Below, piece by piece: positions 1-6,685 of a stretch of 18,084 bases of DNA (positions are counted from its first letter, which is position 1; each line of letters opens with the position of its first letter). Position numbers and translations under genes: made by a program. This DNA is from an uncultured Haemophilus sp. (GTDB lineage Bacteria; Pseudomonadota; Gammaproteobacteria; Enterobacterales; Pasteurellaceae). The stretch is taken from positions 1 to 18,084 of the forward strand of contig CABSXY010000009.1 of the NCBI GenBank assembly GCA_902481695.1. Reading direction: 5' to 3'. The notes under the pieces are model-generated. The model did no database searches, was not told the origin of the DNA, and saw only the letters and a program-made list of their open reading frames with translations.

Positions 1-389
1 TTTTCACATTTCGCAGTAAGATCTAAGAAATAAGCGGTTTCTTCCATGGTATCGGTACCATGAGTAATCACAAAACCATCGGTATCTTTACACTGTGCAT
101 TAATCGCTTTCGCCAATTTTAACCACACATCATCGCTCATATCTTGTGAACCAATTTTCACAATTTGCTCACCTTTTATATTTGCAAGCTGCTTAATTTC
201 GGGCACCGCATCAATTAATGCATCAACATTGAGTTGCCCTGCTTTATAAGCAGAAGAAACGGCAGTTTCGCCACTTCCGGCAATCGTGCCACCTGTTGCT
301 AAAATTGTAATATTAGGTAATTCCGCAGCTTGTGCGACCGAAAAACCGAATCCGAGCATCATAAGTGCCGTTAATTTTTTTAATTTCAT
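1..389 (-). CDS. ansB: L-asparaginase II, periplasmic (5' part of gene; 3' end outside the window)
   Basis: This gene encodes the enzyme that hydrolyses L-asparagine to aspartate and ammonia in the periplasm. I translated the minus strand from the ATG at 389-387, and the frame stays open to the window edge (about 129 residues). Residues 1 to about 22 form a signal peptide: Lys-rich start, hydrophobic core LMMLGFGF, then an AQA-type cleavage site before AELPN. The first catalytic motif ATGGTIAG (31-38) places the nucleophilic threonine at T35. The second, HGTDTMEET, holds the Thr-Asp pair near T112-D113. Both match the mature E. coli AnsB numbering (Thr12, Thr89-Asp90) with no gaps as I recall that sequence. 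A strong AAGGAG ribosome site precedes the start. The gene is divergent from yibN, and a CRP-like site lies upstream. The call is firm; only the missing C-terminal part is unseen. Confidence 0.95.
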   Translation of the reverse strand, partial: MKLKKLTALMMLGFGFSVAQAAELPNITILATGGTIAGSGETAVSSAYKAGQLNVDALIDAVPEIKQLANIKGEQIVKIGSQDMSDDVWLKLAKAINAQCKDTDGFVITHGTDTMEETAYFLDLTAKCE

Positions 390-448
390 GCGCGTCTCCT
401 TTCACGTTTTATCATCTAAGTTTGGCTATTCTCTACTTAATTAGGCGT

Positions 449-454
449 AGAATA
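449..454 (-). promoter_or_regulatory. Candidate -10 element for ansB
   Basis: On the minus strand this reads TATTCT. Transcription would start near position 442, about 50 bases before the ansB ATG. No convincing -35 is seen, which fits an activator-dependent promoter, and the CRP-like site at 471-492 would then be centred near -40. The assignment is an inference from spacing. Confidence 0.4.
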
Positions 455-470
455 AACACAAAGATAAGAT

Positions 471-492
471 ATTTATGATCCCGATCACATTT
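471..492. promoter_or_regulatory. CRP-like binding site in the ansB/yibN divergent region
   Basis: The core at 474-489 reads TATGA-N6-TCACA, one mismatch from the TGTGA-N6-TCACA consensus. The flanks (leading A, trailing TTT, inner GATC) also fit the 22-bp consensus, for 17 of 22 matches by eye. It is the canonical CRP type, not the competence CRP-S type with TGCGA half-sites. It sits about 40 bp upstream of the inferred ansB start site and about 100 bp upstream of the inferred yibN start site. Enterobacterial ansB is known to be CRP/FNR controlled. Confidence 0.65.
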
Positions 493-547
493 TTATCGAT
501 CCGATTGTATAAGCTTTCGCCAACGTTGCGTTTCCTTGATAATTTTT

Positions 548-576
548 TTGAAAGATAACTAAAGTGCGGTTATACT
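548..576 (+). promoter_or_regulatory. Sigma-70 promoter for yibN-secB
   Basis: TTGAAA (548-553) and TATACT (571-576) are separated by exactly 17 bp, a near-consensus pair. The start of transcription would be near 583, giving a leader of about 55 bases before the yibN ATG at 639. An uptake signal (562-570) occupies the right half of the spacer. Confidence 0.65.
562..570 (+). repeat. DNA uptake signal sequence (in promoter spacer)
   Basis: This is an exact AAGTGCGGT core. It is intergenic and lies directly against the -10 hexamer of the yibN promoter. Confidence 0.9.
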
Positions 577-638
577 TAAAGCCTTATTTCATCTTAAGAT
601 AAACTCTTATTCATTATCAAAATTAAGTTGAGAACAAC

Positions 639-1085
639 ATGCAAGAATTTATGCCTCAAGCAATTGAATTTGCTCAAAAACACACTTTTTTAACGATCGC
701 ATGGTTTGCTGTCCTTTTTATGACACTTTTCACCTTTTTTAAAAGTGCGACACAAAAATATCGCGTGATCACCAATCCTGAAGCAGTTCGCTTAATGAAT
801 GACGAAGAAGCCGTGGTGATTGATTTACGCCCTATTGATGAATTCCAACGCGGCCATATCATTGGTAGCGTCAACTTGCTTCCAACTGAAATTAAAAATC
901 AAAATGTAGGCAAAATTGAACATCACAAAGAAAAACCGCTTATCATTGTGGATGTTAACGGTGTTTCTTCTGCTACGTCCGCAGAACTTTTAACCAAACA
1001 AGGCTTTGAAAAAGTTTATGTGTTAAAAGACGGTTTAGCTGCTTGGGCGGGTGCAAATTTACCATTAGTAAAAAAACATAAGTAA
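639..1085 (+). CDS. yibN: Membrane-anchored rhodanese-like protein, active-site Cys missing
   Basis: This is a 148-residue protein with one N-terminal membrane segment (about 17-34) followed by a single rhodanese domain (about 45-145). The fold signatures are present: VVIDLRPIDEF (59-69), the GHI.GS.NL turn (72-80) and the final LKDGLAAWAGANLP. Length and layout match E. coli YibN, which also sits upstream of secB. YibN's own role is not settled, although rhodaneses usually transfer sulfur through a cysteine in the loop after the fourth strand. Here that loop reads VDVNGVSSATSAE, and I place S111 where E. coli YibN has cysteine, so sulfur transfer looks impossible by the usual route. There is no other cysteine in the protein. 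The grxC gene found between yibN and secB in E. coli is absent. The ATG at 639 is the first in frame after a good promoter. Confidence 0.85.
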   Translation: MQEFMPQAIEFAQKHTFLTIAWFAVLFMTLFTFFKSATQKYRVITNPEAVRLMNDEEAVVIDLRPIDEFQRGHIIGSVNLLPTEIKNQNVGKIEHHKEKPLIIVDVNGVSSATSAELLTKQGFEKVYVLKDGLAAWAGANLPLVKKHK

Positions 1086-1094
1086 GGATCCTCT

Positions 1095-1604
1095 ATGTCT
1101 GAACAAAATCAACAACCTGAAGTAACCGCTGAAGAACAACAAGAAGCGGTACTTCAAATTCAACGTATTTATGTAAAAGATGTTTCTTTTGAAGCACCAA
1201 ATCTTCCTCATATTTTCCACCAAGAATGGAAACCAAAACTTGGCTTTGATTTAAGCACTGAAGCCGTTCAAGTGGGTGAAGATTTATATGAAGTCACGTT
1301 AAACATCAACGTAGAAACCACCATGGAAGATTCTGGTGATGTGGCGTTTATTTGTGAAGTGAAACAAGCTGGCGTATTTACAATCAGCGGTTTAGAAGAT
1401 GTTCAAATGGCACACTGCTTAACATCTCAATGCCCAAATATGCTTTTCCCTTATGCACGTGAATTGATTTCTAACTTAGTGAATCGTGGTACATTCCCGG
1501 CATTAAACCTTTCTCCGGTAAACTTCGATGCGTTGTTCATTGATTACATGAACAAGCAGCAAGCAGCAGCCGAAGCGGAAGAAAATCAGGAAACCCAACA
1601 TTAA
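1095..1604 (+). CDS. secB: Protein-export chaperone SecB
   Basis: SecB is the cytosolic tetrameric chaperone that keeps precursors unfolded and delivers them to SecA for export. The 169-residue sequence carries the family's strongly conserved blocks: LQIQRIYVKDVSFEAPN (21-37), the FICEVKQAGVF.I strand, and the CPNMLFPYARE segment followed by GTFPALNL.PVNFDALF. N- and C-terminal tails are variable and acidic, as usual. The start is 9 bases after the yibN stop, with an AAGGA ribosome site overlapping that stop codon, so the two genes are probably one transcript. A hairpin with a T tract follows 9 bases after the stop. Confidence 0.97.
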   Translation: MSEQNQQPEVTAEEQQEAVLQIQRIYVKDVSFEAPNLPHIFHQEWKPKLGFDLSTEAVQVGEDLYEVTLNINVETTMEDSGDVAFICEVKQAGVFTISGLEDVQMAHCLTSQCPNMLFPYARELISNLVNRGTFPALNLSPVNFDALFIDYMNKQQAAAEAEENQETQH

Positions 1605-1613
1605 TTGTGATGA

Positions 1614-1644
1614 GGGCAGGCGATACCGTCTGCCCTTTTATTTT
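1614..1644 (+). terminator. Intrinsic terminator or attenuator between secB and gpsA
   Basis: Positions 1614-1635 fold into a 9-bp stem (GGGCAGGCG with CCGTCTGCCC, one G-U pair) around a 4-base loop. TTTTATTTT (1636-1644) follows. The structure lies between the secB stop and the gpsA ribosome site, so it would uncouple gpsA-cysE from yibN-secB at least partly. Confidence 0.75.
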
Positions 1645-1657
1645 AAAGGTGATTGAA

Positions 1658-2665
1658 ATGACCCCATCCCAATCTCCAATTACCATTCTTGGTTGCGGTT
1701 CTTATGGAACAGCACTCGCAATATCATTTTCTCGCAATGGCTCTCCAACCTATCTTTGGGGGCACAATCCCGATCATATTCATCAAATGCAACAAGAACG
1801 TCAAAATCGCCGTTTTCTACCTGATATTGAATTTCCAGAAAGTTTGCATTTAGAATTGGATTTGAAAACAGCCCTTGAGCAATCGAAAGACATTTTAATT
1901 GTGGTGCCAAGCCATGCTTTCGGCGAAATTCTCTTAAAAATTCGACCGCACTTAAAACCTGATCATCGTTTAATTTGGGCAACCAAAGGATTAGAACGCA
2001 ACACTGGCCGATTACTACAAGAAGTGGTAGAAGAAACCTTAGGTAAAGCAATTCCGACAGCAGTACTTTCTGGTCCGACTTTCGCGAAAGAACTGGCTCA
2101 AGGTTTGCCAACGGCGATTACCCTTGCCTCTCGTAATGAAAAGTTTGCCTTAGAGTTTCAAGCTCGCATTCATTGCAGCCAGCATTTTCGGGTTTATGTA
2201 AACCAAGATATGATCGGTGTTCAATTAGGTGGCGCCATTAAAAACGTGATTGCAATTGGTGCGGGTATTTCGGATGGTATGGGATTTGGTGCCAATGCCA
2301 GAACGGCATTGATTACCCGTGGGATTGCGGAAATTACTCGCTTAGGCGTATCCATGGGAGCGAATACGCAAACCTTTATGGGCATGTCTGGTTTAGGTGA
2401 TTTAGTGCTCACTTGTACCGATAACCAATCCCGTAACCGTCGATTTGGTTTAATGCTTGGTAAAGGGACTGATAGCCAACAAGCCATGGATGAAATTGGT
2501 CAGGTGGTGGAAGGGTTTTATAACACCAAAGAAACTTATTTATTAGCACAACGACAAGGCGTGGAAATGCCGATTACAGAACAAATTTACCAAATGCTCT
2601 TTTGTGGTAAAAGTGCACAAGAAGTGGCTTTGAGCTTATTGGGTCGTGAACGAAAAGGCGAATAA
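1658..2665 (+). CDS. gpsA: NAD(P)-dependent glycerol-3-phosphate dehydrogenase
   Basis: This enzyme reduces dihydroxyacetone phosphate to sn-glycerol-3-phosphate, the backbone of membrane phospholipids. The 335-residue protein begins with a Rossmann fold (ILGCGSYGTALA, residues 10-21). The conserved VLSGPTFAKE follows, then the GAIKNV block with the catalytic lysine, and GLGDLVLTCT near the C-terminal helical domain. The open frame runs back to an ATG at 1607, but that would place the hairpin terminator at 1614-1644 inside the gene and add 17 residues unlike the family. The ATG at 1658 has an AAAGGT ribosome site 7 bases upstream and gives the expected length (E. coli GpsA is about 339), so I use it. 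cysE follows after 9 bases. Confidence 0.95.
   Translation: MTPSQSPITILGCGSYGTALAISFSRNGSPTYLWGHNPDHIHQMQQERQNRRFLPDIEFPESLHLELDLKTALEQSKDILIVVPSHAFGEILLKIRPHLKPDHRLIWATKGLERNTGRLLQEVVEETLGKAIPTAVLSGPTFAKELAQGLPTAITLASRNEKFALEFQARIHCSQHFRVYVNQDMIGVQLGGAIKNVIAIGAGISDGMGFGANARTALITRGIAEITRLGVSMGANTQTFMGMSGLGDLVLTCTDNQSRNRRFGLMLGKGTDSQQAMDEIGQVVEGFYNTKETYLLAQRQGVEMPITEQIYQMLFCGKSAQEVALSLLGRERKGE
1945..1953 (-). repeat. DNA uptake signal sequence (inside gpsA)
   Basis: This is an exact ACCGCACTT core. In the gpsA frame it falls in the peptide IRPHLK. Confidence 0.9.
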
Positions 2666-2674
2666 GGAGAAAAA

Positions 2675-3472
2675 ATGACGTTAGAAGTATGGCAACACAT
2701 TCGCCAAGAGGCAAAAGAATTAGCAGAATGCGAACCAATGCTCGCCAGCTTTTTCCATTCCACTATTTTAAAACATCAAAATCTTGGCAGTGCCTTGAGT
2801 TATTTGCTTGCGAATAAACTGGCTAACCCGATCATGCCCGCAATTTCGCTGCGTGAAATTATTGAAGAAGCCTATCAGGCCGAGCCCAATATCATTGACT
2901 GTGCTGCTTGTGATATTAAAGCTGTGCGCCACCGCGATCCTGCGGTGGAATTGTGGTCCACACCATTGCTTTATTTAAAAGGTTTTCACGCCATTCAGAG
3001 CTATCGCATTACCCATTATTTGTGGAACCAAAATCGAAAAGCACTAGCACTTTATTTACAAAATCAGATTTCAGTGGCTTTCGATGTAGATATTCACCCT
3101 GCCGCCAAAATTGGGCACGGCATTATGTTTGATCATGCTACCGGTATTGTCGTGGGCGAAACTTCGGTAATTGAAAATGATGTGTCTATCTTGCAAGGCG
3201 TCACCCTGGGTGGTACAGGTAAAGAATCCGGCGATCGCCATCCAAAAGTACGAGAAGGCGTAATGATTGGAGCGGGCGCAAAAATTCTCGGTAATATTGA
3301 AGTGGGTAAATATGCCAAAATCGGCGCCAATTCTGTTGTACTTCAACCTGTGCCTGAATACGCCACTGCTGCAGGTGTACCCGCTCGTATTGTCGGCAAA
3401 GACAAAGCGGCAAAACCGGCATTCGAAATGAACCAATATTTTATCGATGATGATATAAATCTAAATATTTAA
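2675..3472 (+). CDS. cysE: Serine O-acetyltransferase
   Basis: CysE makes O-acetylserine from serine and acetyl-CoA, the first step of cysteine synthesis. The 265-residue protein has the N-terminal helical SATase domain (about 1-135), then a left-handed beta-helix of hexapeptide repeats (about 138-240). D139 (in VDIHPAAKIGHG) and D153-H154 (in MFDHATG) sit where the family has its catalytic residues. GGTGKESGDRHPK is the CoA/serine loop. The C-terminus ends in NLNI: the final isoleucine is the residue known to insert into the CysK active site to form the cysteine synthase complex, and the tail closely resembles the one studied in H. influenzae. The ribosome site is AAGGAG, 9 bases after gpsA. 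Confidence 0.97.
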   Translation: MTLEVWQHIRQEAKELAECEPMLASFFHSTILKHQNLGSALSYLLANKLANPIMPAISLREIIEEAYQAEPNIIDCAACDIKAVRHRDPAVELWSTPLLYLKGFHAIQSYRITHYLWNQNRKALALYLQNQISVAFDVDIHPAAKIGHGIMFDHATGIVVGETSVIENDVSILQGVTLGGTGKESGDRHPKVREGVMIGAGAKILGNIEVGKYAKIGANSVVLQPVPEYATAAGVPARIVGKDKAAKPAFEMNQYFIDDDINLNI

Positions 3473-3481
3473 GGAATCGAT

Positions 3482-4297
3482 ATGATTAACAAAGACACCC
3501 AACTTTGTATGTCCCTTTCTGGCAGACCGGGCAATTTTGGCACGACATTCCATAACTATCTGTATCAAAAACTCGGGCTTAATTTTATCTATAAAGCCTT
3601 TACTACCACAGATATTGAAAGTGCTGTCAAAGGCATTCGTGCACTTGGTATTCGAGGTTGTGCCGTTTCGATGCCTTTTAAAGAAAGCTGTATGCCATCT
3701 TTAGATGAAATCTCACCTTCTGCGCAAGCCATTCAGTCTGTGAATACCATTGTAAATGATCAAGGTTTTCTTCGTGCTTACAACACCGACTATATTGCCA
3801 TTGTTAAACTTATCAAAGAATATCAATTAGACAAAAAGAGTAAAGTGATTGTACAAGGCAGTGGTGGTATGGCTAAAGCTGTCGTCGCAGCCTTTAAAAA
3901 CAGTGGATTTGAGCATCTGAAGATTTTTGCTCGAAATGAAAAAACAGGTAAAAATTTAGCCGCACTTTATGGCTATGAATATATCCCATCTTTAGACAAT
4001 CAATCGGCAGACATTTTAGTCAACGTTACGCCAATTGGGATGAAAGGTGGAAAAGAAGAATTTGATCTCGCCTTTCCTGAAAATCTCATTCAACAAGCTC
4101 AAACCGCTTTTGATGTAGTGGCGATTCCTGCTGAAACACCGTTTATCCAATTTGCTCAACAGCAAGGTAAACAAACGATTTCTGGTACAGAGGTGATTGT
4201 GCTACAAGCAGTTGAACAATTTGAGCTCTACACAGGCATTCGACCTGATGACCAATTAGTCGCTGAAGCCGCCGCTTTTGCTCGAAAAAACAGTTAA
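3482..4297 (+). CDS. Shikimate dehydrogenase-like protein (SDH-L class, HI0607 type)
   Basis: This 271-residue protein has the shikimate dehydrogenase fold: an N-terminal substrate domain and a Rossmann domain with a glycine-rich QGSGGMAKA turn (125-133). The catalytic pair is in place: K67 in SMPFKES and D103 in AYNTDYIA, the same numbers as in H. influenzae HI0607, whose structure defined a separate low-activity class. It departs from canonical AroE in the start (MSLSGRPGNFGTTFHN instead of SPS..HN) and in having SMPFKE rather than TVPFKE. The true substrate of this class is uncertain, so I do not assign aroE; a second, canonical aroE would be expected elsewhere in the genome. It starts 9 bases after cysE with an AAGGAA ribosome site and ends at a strong terminator. 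Confidence 0.88.
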   Translation: MINKDTQLCMSLSGRPGNFGTTFHNYLYQKLGLNFIYKAFTTTDIESAVKGIRALGIRGCAVSMPFKESCMPSLDEISPSAQAIQSVNTIVNDQGFLRAYNTDYIAIVKLIKEYQLDKKSKVIVQGSGGMAKAVVAAFKNSGFEHLKIFARNEKTGKNLAALYGYEYIPSLDNQSADILVNVTPIGMKGGKEEFDLAFPENLIQQAQTAFDVVAIPAETPFIQFAQQQGKQTISGTEVIVLQAVEQFELYTGIRPDDQLVAEAAAFARKNS

Positions 4298-4304
4298 AAA
4301 ATAA

Positions 4305-4313
4305 ACCGCACTT
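4305..4313 (-). repeat. DNA uptake signal sequence (left arm of terminator)
   Basis: This is an exact ACCGCACTT core, paired with the copy at 4319-4327. Confidence 0.95.
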
Positions 4314-4318
4314 TTAAA

Positions 4319-4327
4319 AAGTGCGGT
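4319..4327 (+). repeat. DNA uptake signal sequence (right arm of terminator)
   Basis: This is an exact AAGTGCGGT core, paired with the copy at 4305-4313. Confidence 0.95.
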
Positions 4328-4343
4328 TCTTTTTATCTGAGTT

Positions 4344-5102
4344 TTACGCTAACAATTTTCTTGCTGCTTCCACTACCACAGATACTGCTTTATCTTCCGT
4401 ATCTTTCATGGTGGCTTCATTTGGAATTTCTTGTTGTGTACGGTTTACAATCACACCAGCTACCATACCTGCTCGTAAGCCAAGGGCATTACACATCGTG
4501 AATAACGTCGCAGACTCCATCTCATAGTTCATCACATTGAGATCTTGCCATTGTTTTAGCAAGCCTTGGTAATCACGATACACTTTGCCGCTATAAGTAT
4601 CATAACGTTCTTGACCTGGATAGAACGTATCTGAAGAAGCTGTAATTCCTACAAATGGCTCAATGCCTTTTTCTTTAGCTGCATTGTAAAGTGCAGTGGT
4701 ACATTCAAAATTTGCTACCGCTGGATATTCAATTGGCGCAAAGTGACGGCTTGCCCCATCAAGGCGAACCGCACCCGTTGTAATAAGAATATCGCCCACA
4801 TTAATATGCGGTTGAATCGCACCCGTTGTGCCAATACGTAAGAATGTACGCACGCCAAGTTGGGCCAGCTCTTCCACACAGATAGACGTAGAAGGGCCAC
4901 CAATACCGGTTGAACACACCACCACCGGTTGACCATTTAAATAGCCTAACCAAGAAGTGAACTCACGTGTACTTGCAAGAAACTCAGGGTTATCAAGTTT
5001 TTTAGCAATACGTTCGCTACGTGCAGGATCCCCTGGTACGATAGCGAGTGTTGCACCTTTCAGTTGTGCTTTAGTCAGGTTTAAGTGAAATACATCAGAC
5101 AT
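4344..5102 (-). CDS. udp: Uridine phosphorylase
   Basis: Udp reversibly cleaves uridine with phosphate to uracil and ribose-1-phosphate for pyrimidine salvage in the cytoplasm. The 252-residue protein shows the family blocks in order: IVPGDPAR (phosphate site), CSTGIGGPSTSI, FLRIGTTGAIQPHINVGD, DTFYPGQERYDTYSG, and MNYEMESATL, whose Glu-Met-Glu contacts the ribose. An in-frame ATG at 5120 would add MKKEIV, but it lies on the ribosome site itself. AAGGAG (5109-5114) is 6 bases upstream of the ATG at 5102, and MSDVFHLNL matches the E. coli start. udp lies 47 bases downstream of yjgR on the same strand, so co-transcription is likely. The convergent terminator at 4294-4334 ends the unit. Confidence 0.96.
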   Translation of the reverse strand: MSDVFHLNLTKAQLKGATLAIVPGDPARSERIAKKLDNPEFLASTREFTSWLGYLNGQPVVVCSTGIGGPSTSICVEELAQLGVRTFLRIGTTGAIQPHINVGDILITTGAVRLDGASRHFAPIEYPAVANFECTTALYNAAKEKGIEPFVGITASSDTFYPGQERYDTYSGKVYRDYQGLLKQWQDLNVMNYEMESATLFTMCNALGLRAGMVAGVIVNRTQQEIPNEATMKDTEDKAVSVVVEAARKLLA

Positions 5103-5108
5103 AACAAT

Positions 5109-5114
5109 CTCCTT
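5109..5114 (-). promoter_or_regulatory. Ribosome binding site deciding the udp start
   Basis: This reads AAGGAG on the minus strand, 6 bases before the ATG at 5102. An upstream in-frame ATG at 5120-5118 would leave this site inside the coding region, so 5102 is preferred. Confidence 0.8.
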
Positions 5115-5130
5115 TTTCATTCTTGCCGCA

Positions 5131-5139
5131 AAGTGCGGT
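5131..5139 (+). repeat. DNA uptake signal sequence (between yjgR and udp)
   Basis: This is an exact AAGTGCGGT core preceded by CA and followed by CAAATTTTCG and a T-rich stretch. It is the best match here to the extended uptake consensus with its two downstream AT-rich blocks. Confidence 0.95.
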
Positions 5140-5149
5140 CAAATTTTCG

Positions 5150-6649
5150 TTATTTTTTCAATGCGCCTAAGATACCACGCATGATTTGTTTGGTCACTTC
5201 ATTACGAATATTGCGACCCACTGATTTTGCCACACTATTCACAATTTGTTCTGTTGGGGAAAGTTTATCCCCGCGTTTTTGTGTTCCAAAAATCATTCGG
5301 CTTAAGCTACCAAATAAACCGCTTTCTTCCTCTTGTTGCGCTTGTTCGGCTTGTTTTTGTTGCACTGCGGCTAAATCCGCTTGCGCATTTAATACTTCGA
5401 AAGCGGATTCATTATCCACGTAATCTTTATAGAATGCATAAAGATCATCGTCTTTCACCCAAGCAGCTCGCTCTTCTTCAGTAATCGGGGCAAGTTGGCT
5501 TTTCGGCGGATAAACATACGCCACTTCAACGGGCGTTGGCATGCCTTTTTCATCTAAGAATGAAATCAATGCTTGGCCCACACCTAAAGTTGAAATAGTT
5601 TCCACCACATTAACTGCTGGATTTGAACGGAATGTTTCTGCTGCAGATTTCACTGCTTTTTGATCGCGTGGCGTAAAGGCACGTAACGCATGTTGTACGC
5701 GGTTACCCAATTGACCTAATACGGTATCCGGTAAATCTAATGGATTTTGGGTCACAAAATAAATCCCTACCCCTTTAGAACGAATCAAACGAACTACTTG
5801 TTCCACTTTGTCCACCAACACACTCGGTGCACCATCAAAGAGTAAGTGTGCTTCATCGAAGAACATCACAAATTTTGGTTTATCTGGATCGCCGACTTCT
5901 GGTAATTGCTCAAATAATTCAGACATCAACCAAAGCAAGAATGCGCTATACATTCTTGGGGAATTAATTAATTTTTCAGAATTTAAAACATTGATCACAC
6001 CACGACCATCACGGGTTTGTAACCAATCTTCAAGATTTAATGCTGGCTCACCAAAAAGATTTGTCGCCCCTTCATTTTCAAGTGTCAGTAAAGCACGTTG
6101 AATCGCGCCCACACTCGCGGCTGAAACATTACCGTATTCTACTTGGAAGGTTTTTGCATTCTCCGCTACAAATTTAAGCATTGCACGTAAATCTTTTAAG
6201 TCGATGAGTAACAAGCCTTTGTCATCTGCCACACGGAATACGAGGTTTAATAAGCCTTCTTGGGTTGCGTTTAAATTTAATAAACGGGAAAGTAATAATG
6301 GTCCCATTTCAGAAATCGTGGTACGAAGCAGAATACCGGTTTCACCGAATACATCCCAAAATGACACAGGATAGCCATTTAAATAACTCTCGCCACCTAA
6401 ATCAAATTGCTCAATGCGTTCCGCCACTTTGCCACTGAATGTGCCCGCTTTTACTAAACCGGACAAATCGCCTTTTACATCAACTAAAAAGACCGGCACG
6501 CCATCATCACTGAATGCTTCCGCCATTTTACGTAGTGTTACGGTTTTACCCGTCCCTGTCGCCCCGGCGATCAGACCGTGACGGTTTGCCATTTTTGCGG
6601 TAATACCAAGGGTTTGACCTTGTTCGGTACGCGCGAGAGAATATTGCAT
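5150..6649 (-). CDS. yjgR: HerA-like P-loop ATPase, YjgR/DUF853 family
   Basis: This 499-residue cytosolic P-loop ATPase belongs to the HerA/FtsK-like superfamily. Walker A is GATGTGKT (29-36), and Walker B with the catalytic acid is FVMFFDEAHLLFDG, with D265-E266. Later blocks include the sensor-like YFVTQNPLDLPD and the arginine-containing NRVQHALRAFTPRDQKA. An Ala/Gln-rich helical stretch (LNAQADLAAVQQKQAEQAQ) precedes a basic C-terminus. Length matches E. coli YjgR (about 500). The family is common in proteobacteria, but its physiological role is not established; DNA translocation is inferred only from the superfamily. The start has AAGGAA upstream and a good promoter at 6686-6714. The udp gene follows. 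Confidence 0.88.
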   Translation of the reverse strand: MQYSLARTEQGQTLGITAKMANRHGLIAGATGTGKTVTLRKMAEAFSDDGVPVFLVDVKGDLSGLVKAGTFSGKVAERIEQFDLGGESYLNGYPVSFWDVFGETGILLRTTISEMGPLLLSRLLNLNATQEGLLNLVFRVADDKGLLLIDLKDLRAMLKFVAENAKTFQVEYGNVSAASVGAIQRALLTLENEGATNLFGEPALNLEDWLQTRDGRGVINVLNSEKLINSPRMYSAFLLWLMSELFEQLPEVGDPDKPKFVMFFDEAHLLFDGAPSVLVDKVEQVVRLIRSKGVGIYFVTQNPLDLPDTVLGQLGNRVQHALRAFTPRDQKAVKSAAETFRSNPAVNVVETISTLGVGQALISFLDEKGMPTPVEVAYVYPPKSQLAPITEEERAAWVKDDDLYAFYKDYVDNESAFEVLNAQADLAAVQQKQAEQAQQEEESGLFGSLSRMIFGTQKRGDKLSPTEQIVNSVAKSVGRNIRNEVTKQIMRGILGALKK

Positions 6650-6685
6650 AAAGATTCCTTTGTTTTGTTGGTTTTATTTAAACGA

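Larger units (their letters stand above)
4294..4334. terminator. Bidirectional terminator made of two inverted uptake signals
   Basis: AACCGCACTTTT (4304-4315) and AAAAGTGCGGTT (4317-4328) are perfect inverted copies, giving a stem of up to 12 bp. A T tract lies on the right (TTCTTTTTAT) and an A tract on the left (TTAAAAAATAAA). It can therefore terminate both the shikimate dehydrogenase-like gene and the convergent udp, which ends at 4344. Confidence 0.9.

Noticed and set aside
607..620. FNR-like sequence upstream of yibN (TTATT-N4-ATCAA)
   Set aside because: Only the right half-site is good (left half 3 of 5), and it lies downstream of the inferred start site.
1607..1657. 17-residue N-terminal extension of GpsA
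   Set aside because: It translates the hairpin terminator, is unlike GpsA N-termini, and a better ribosome site precedes 1658.
4321..4527. Open frame of 68 codons antisense to the udp 3' end
   Set aside because: It begins inside the terminator, has no ribosome site and is the complement of conserved udp sequence.
5103..5149. Small hairpin CCGCA-CTT-TGCGG and a TTGACC box between yjgR and udp
   Set aside because: The stem is only 5 bp with no T tract, and no -10 lies 16-18 bp from TTGACC; it is simply the uptake signal with its flank.
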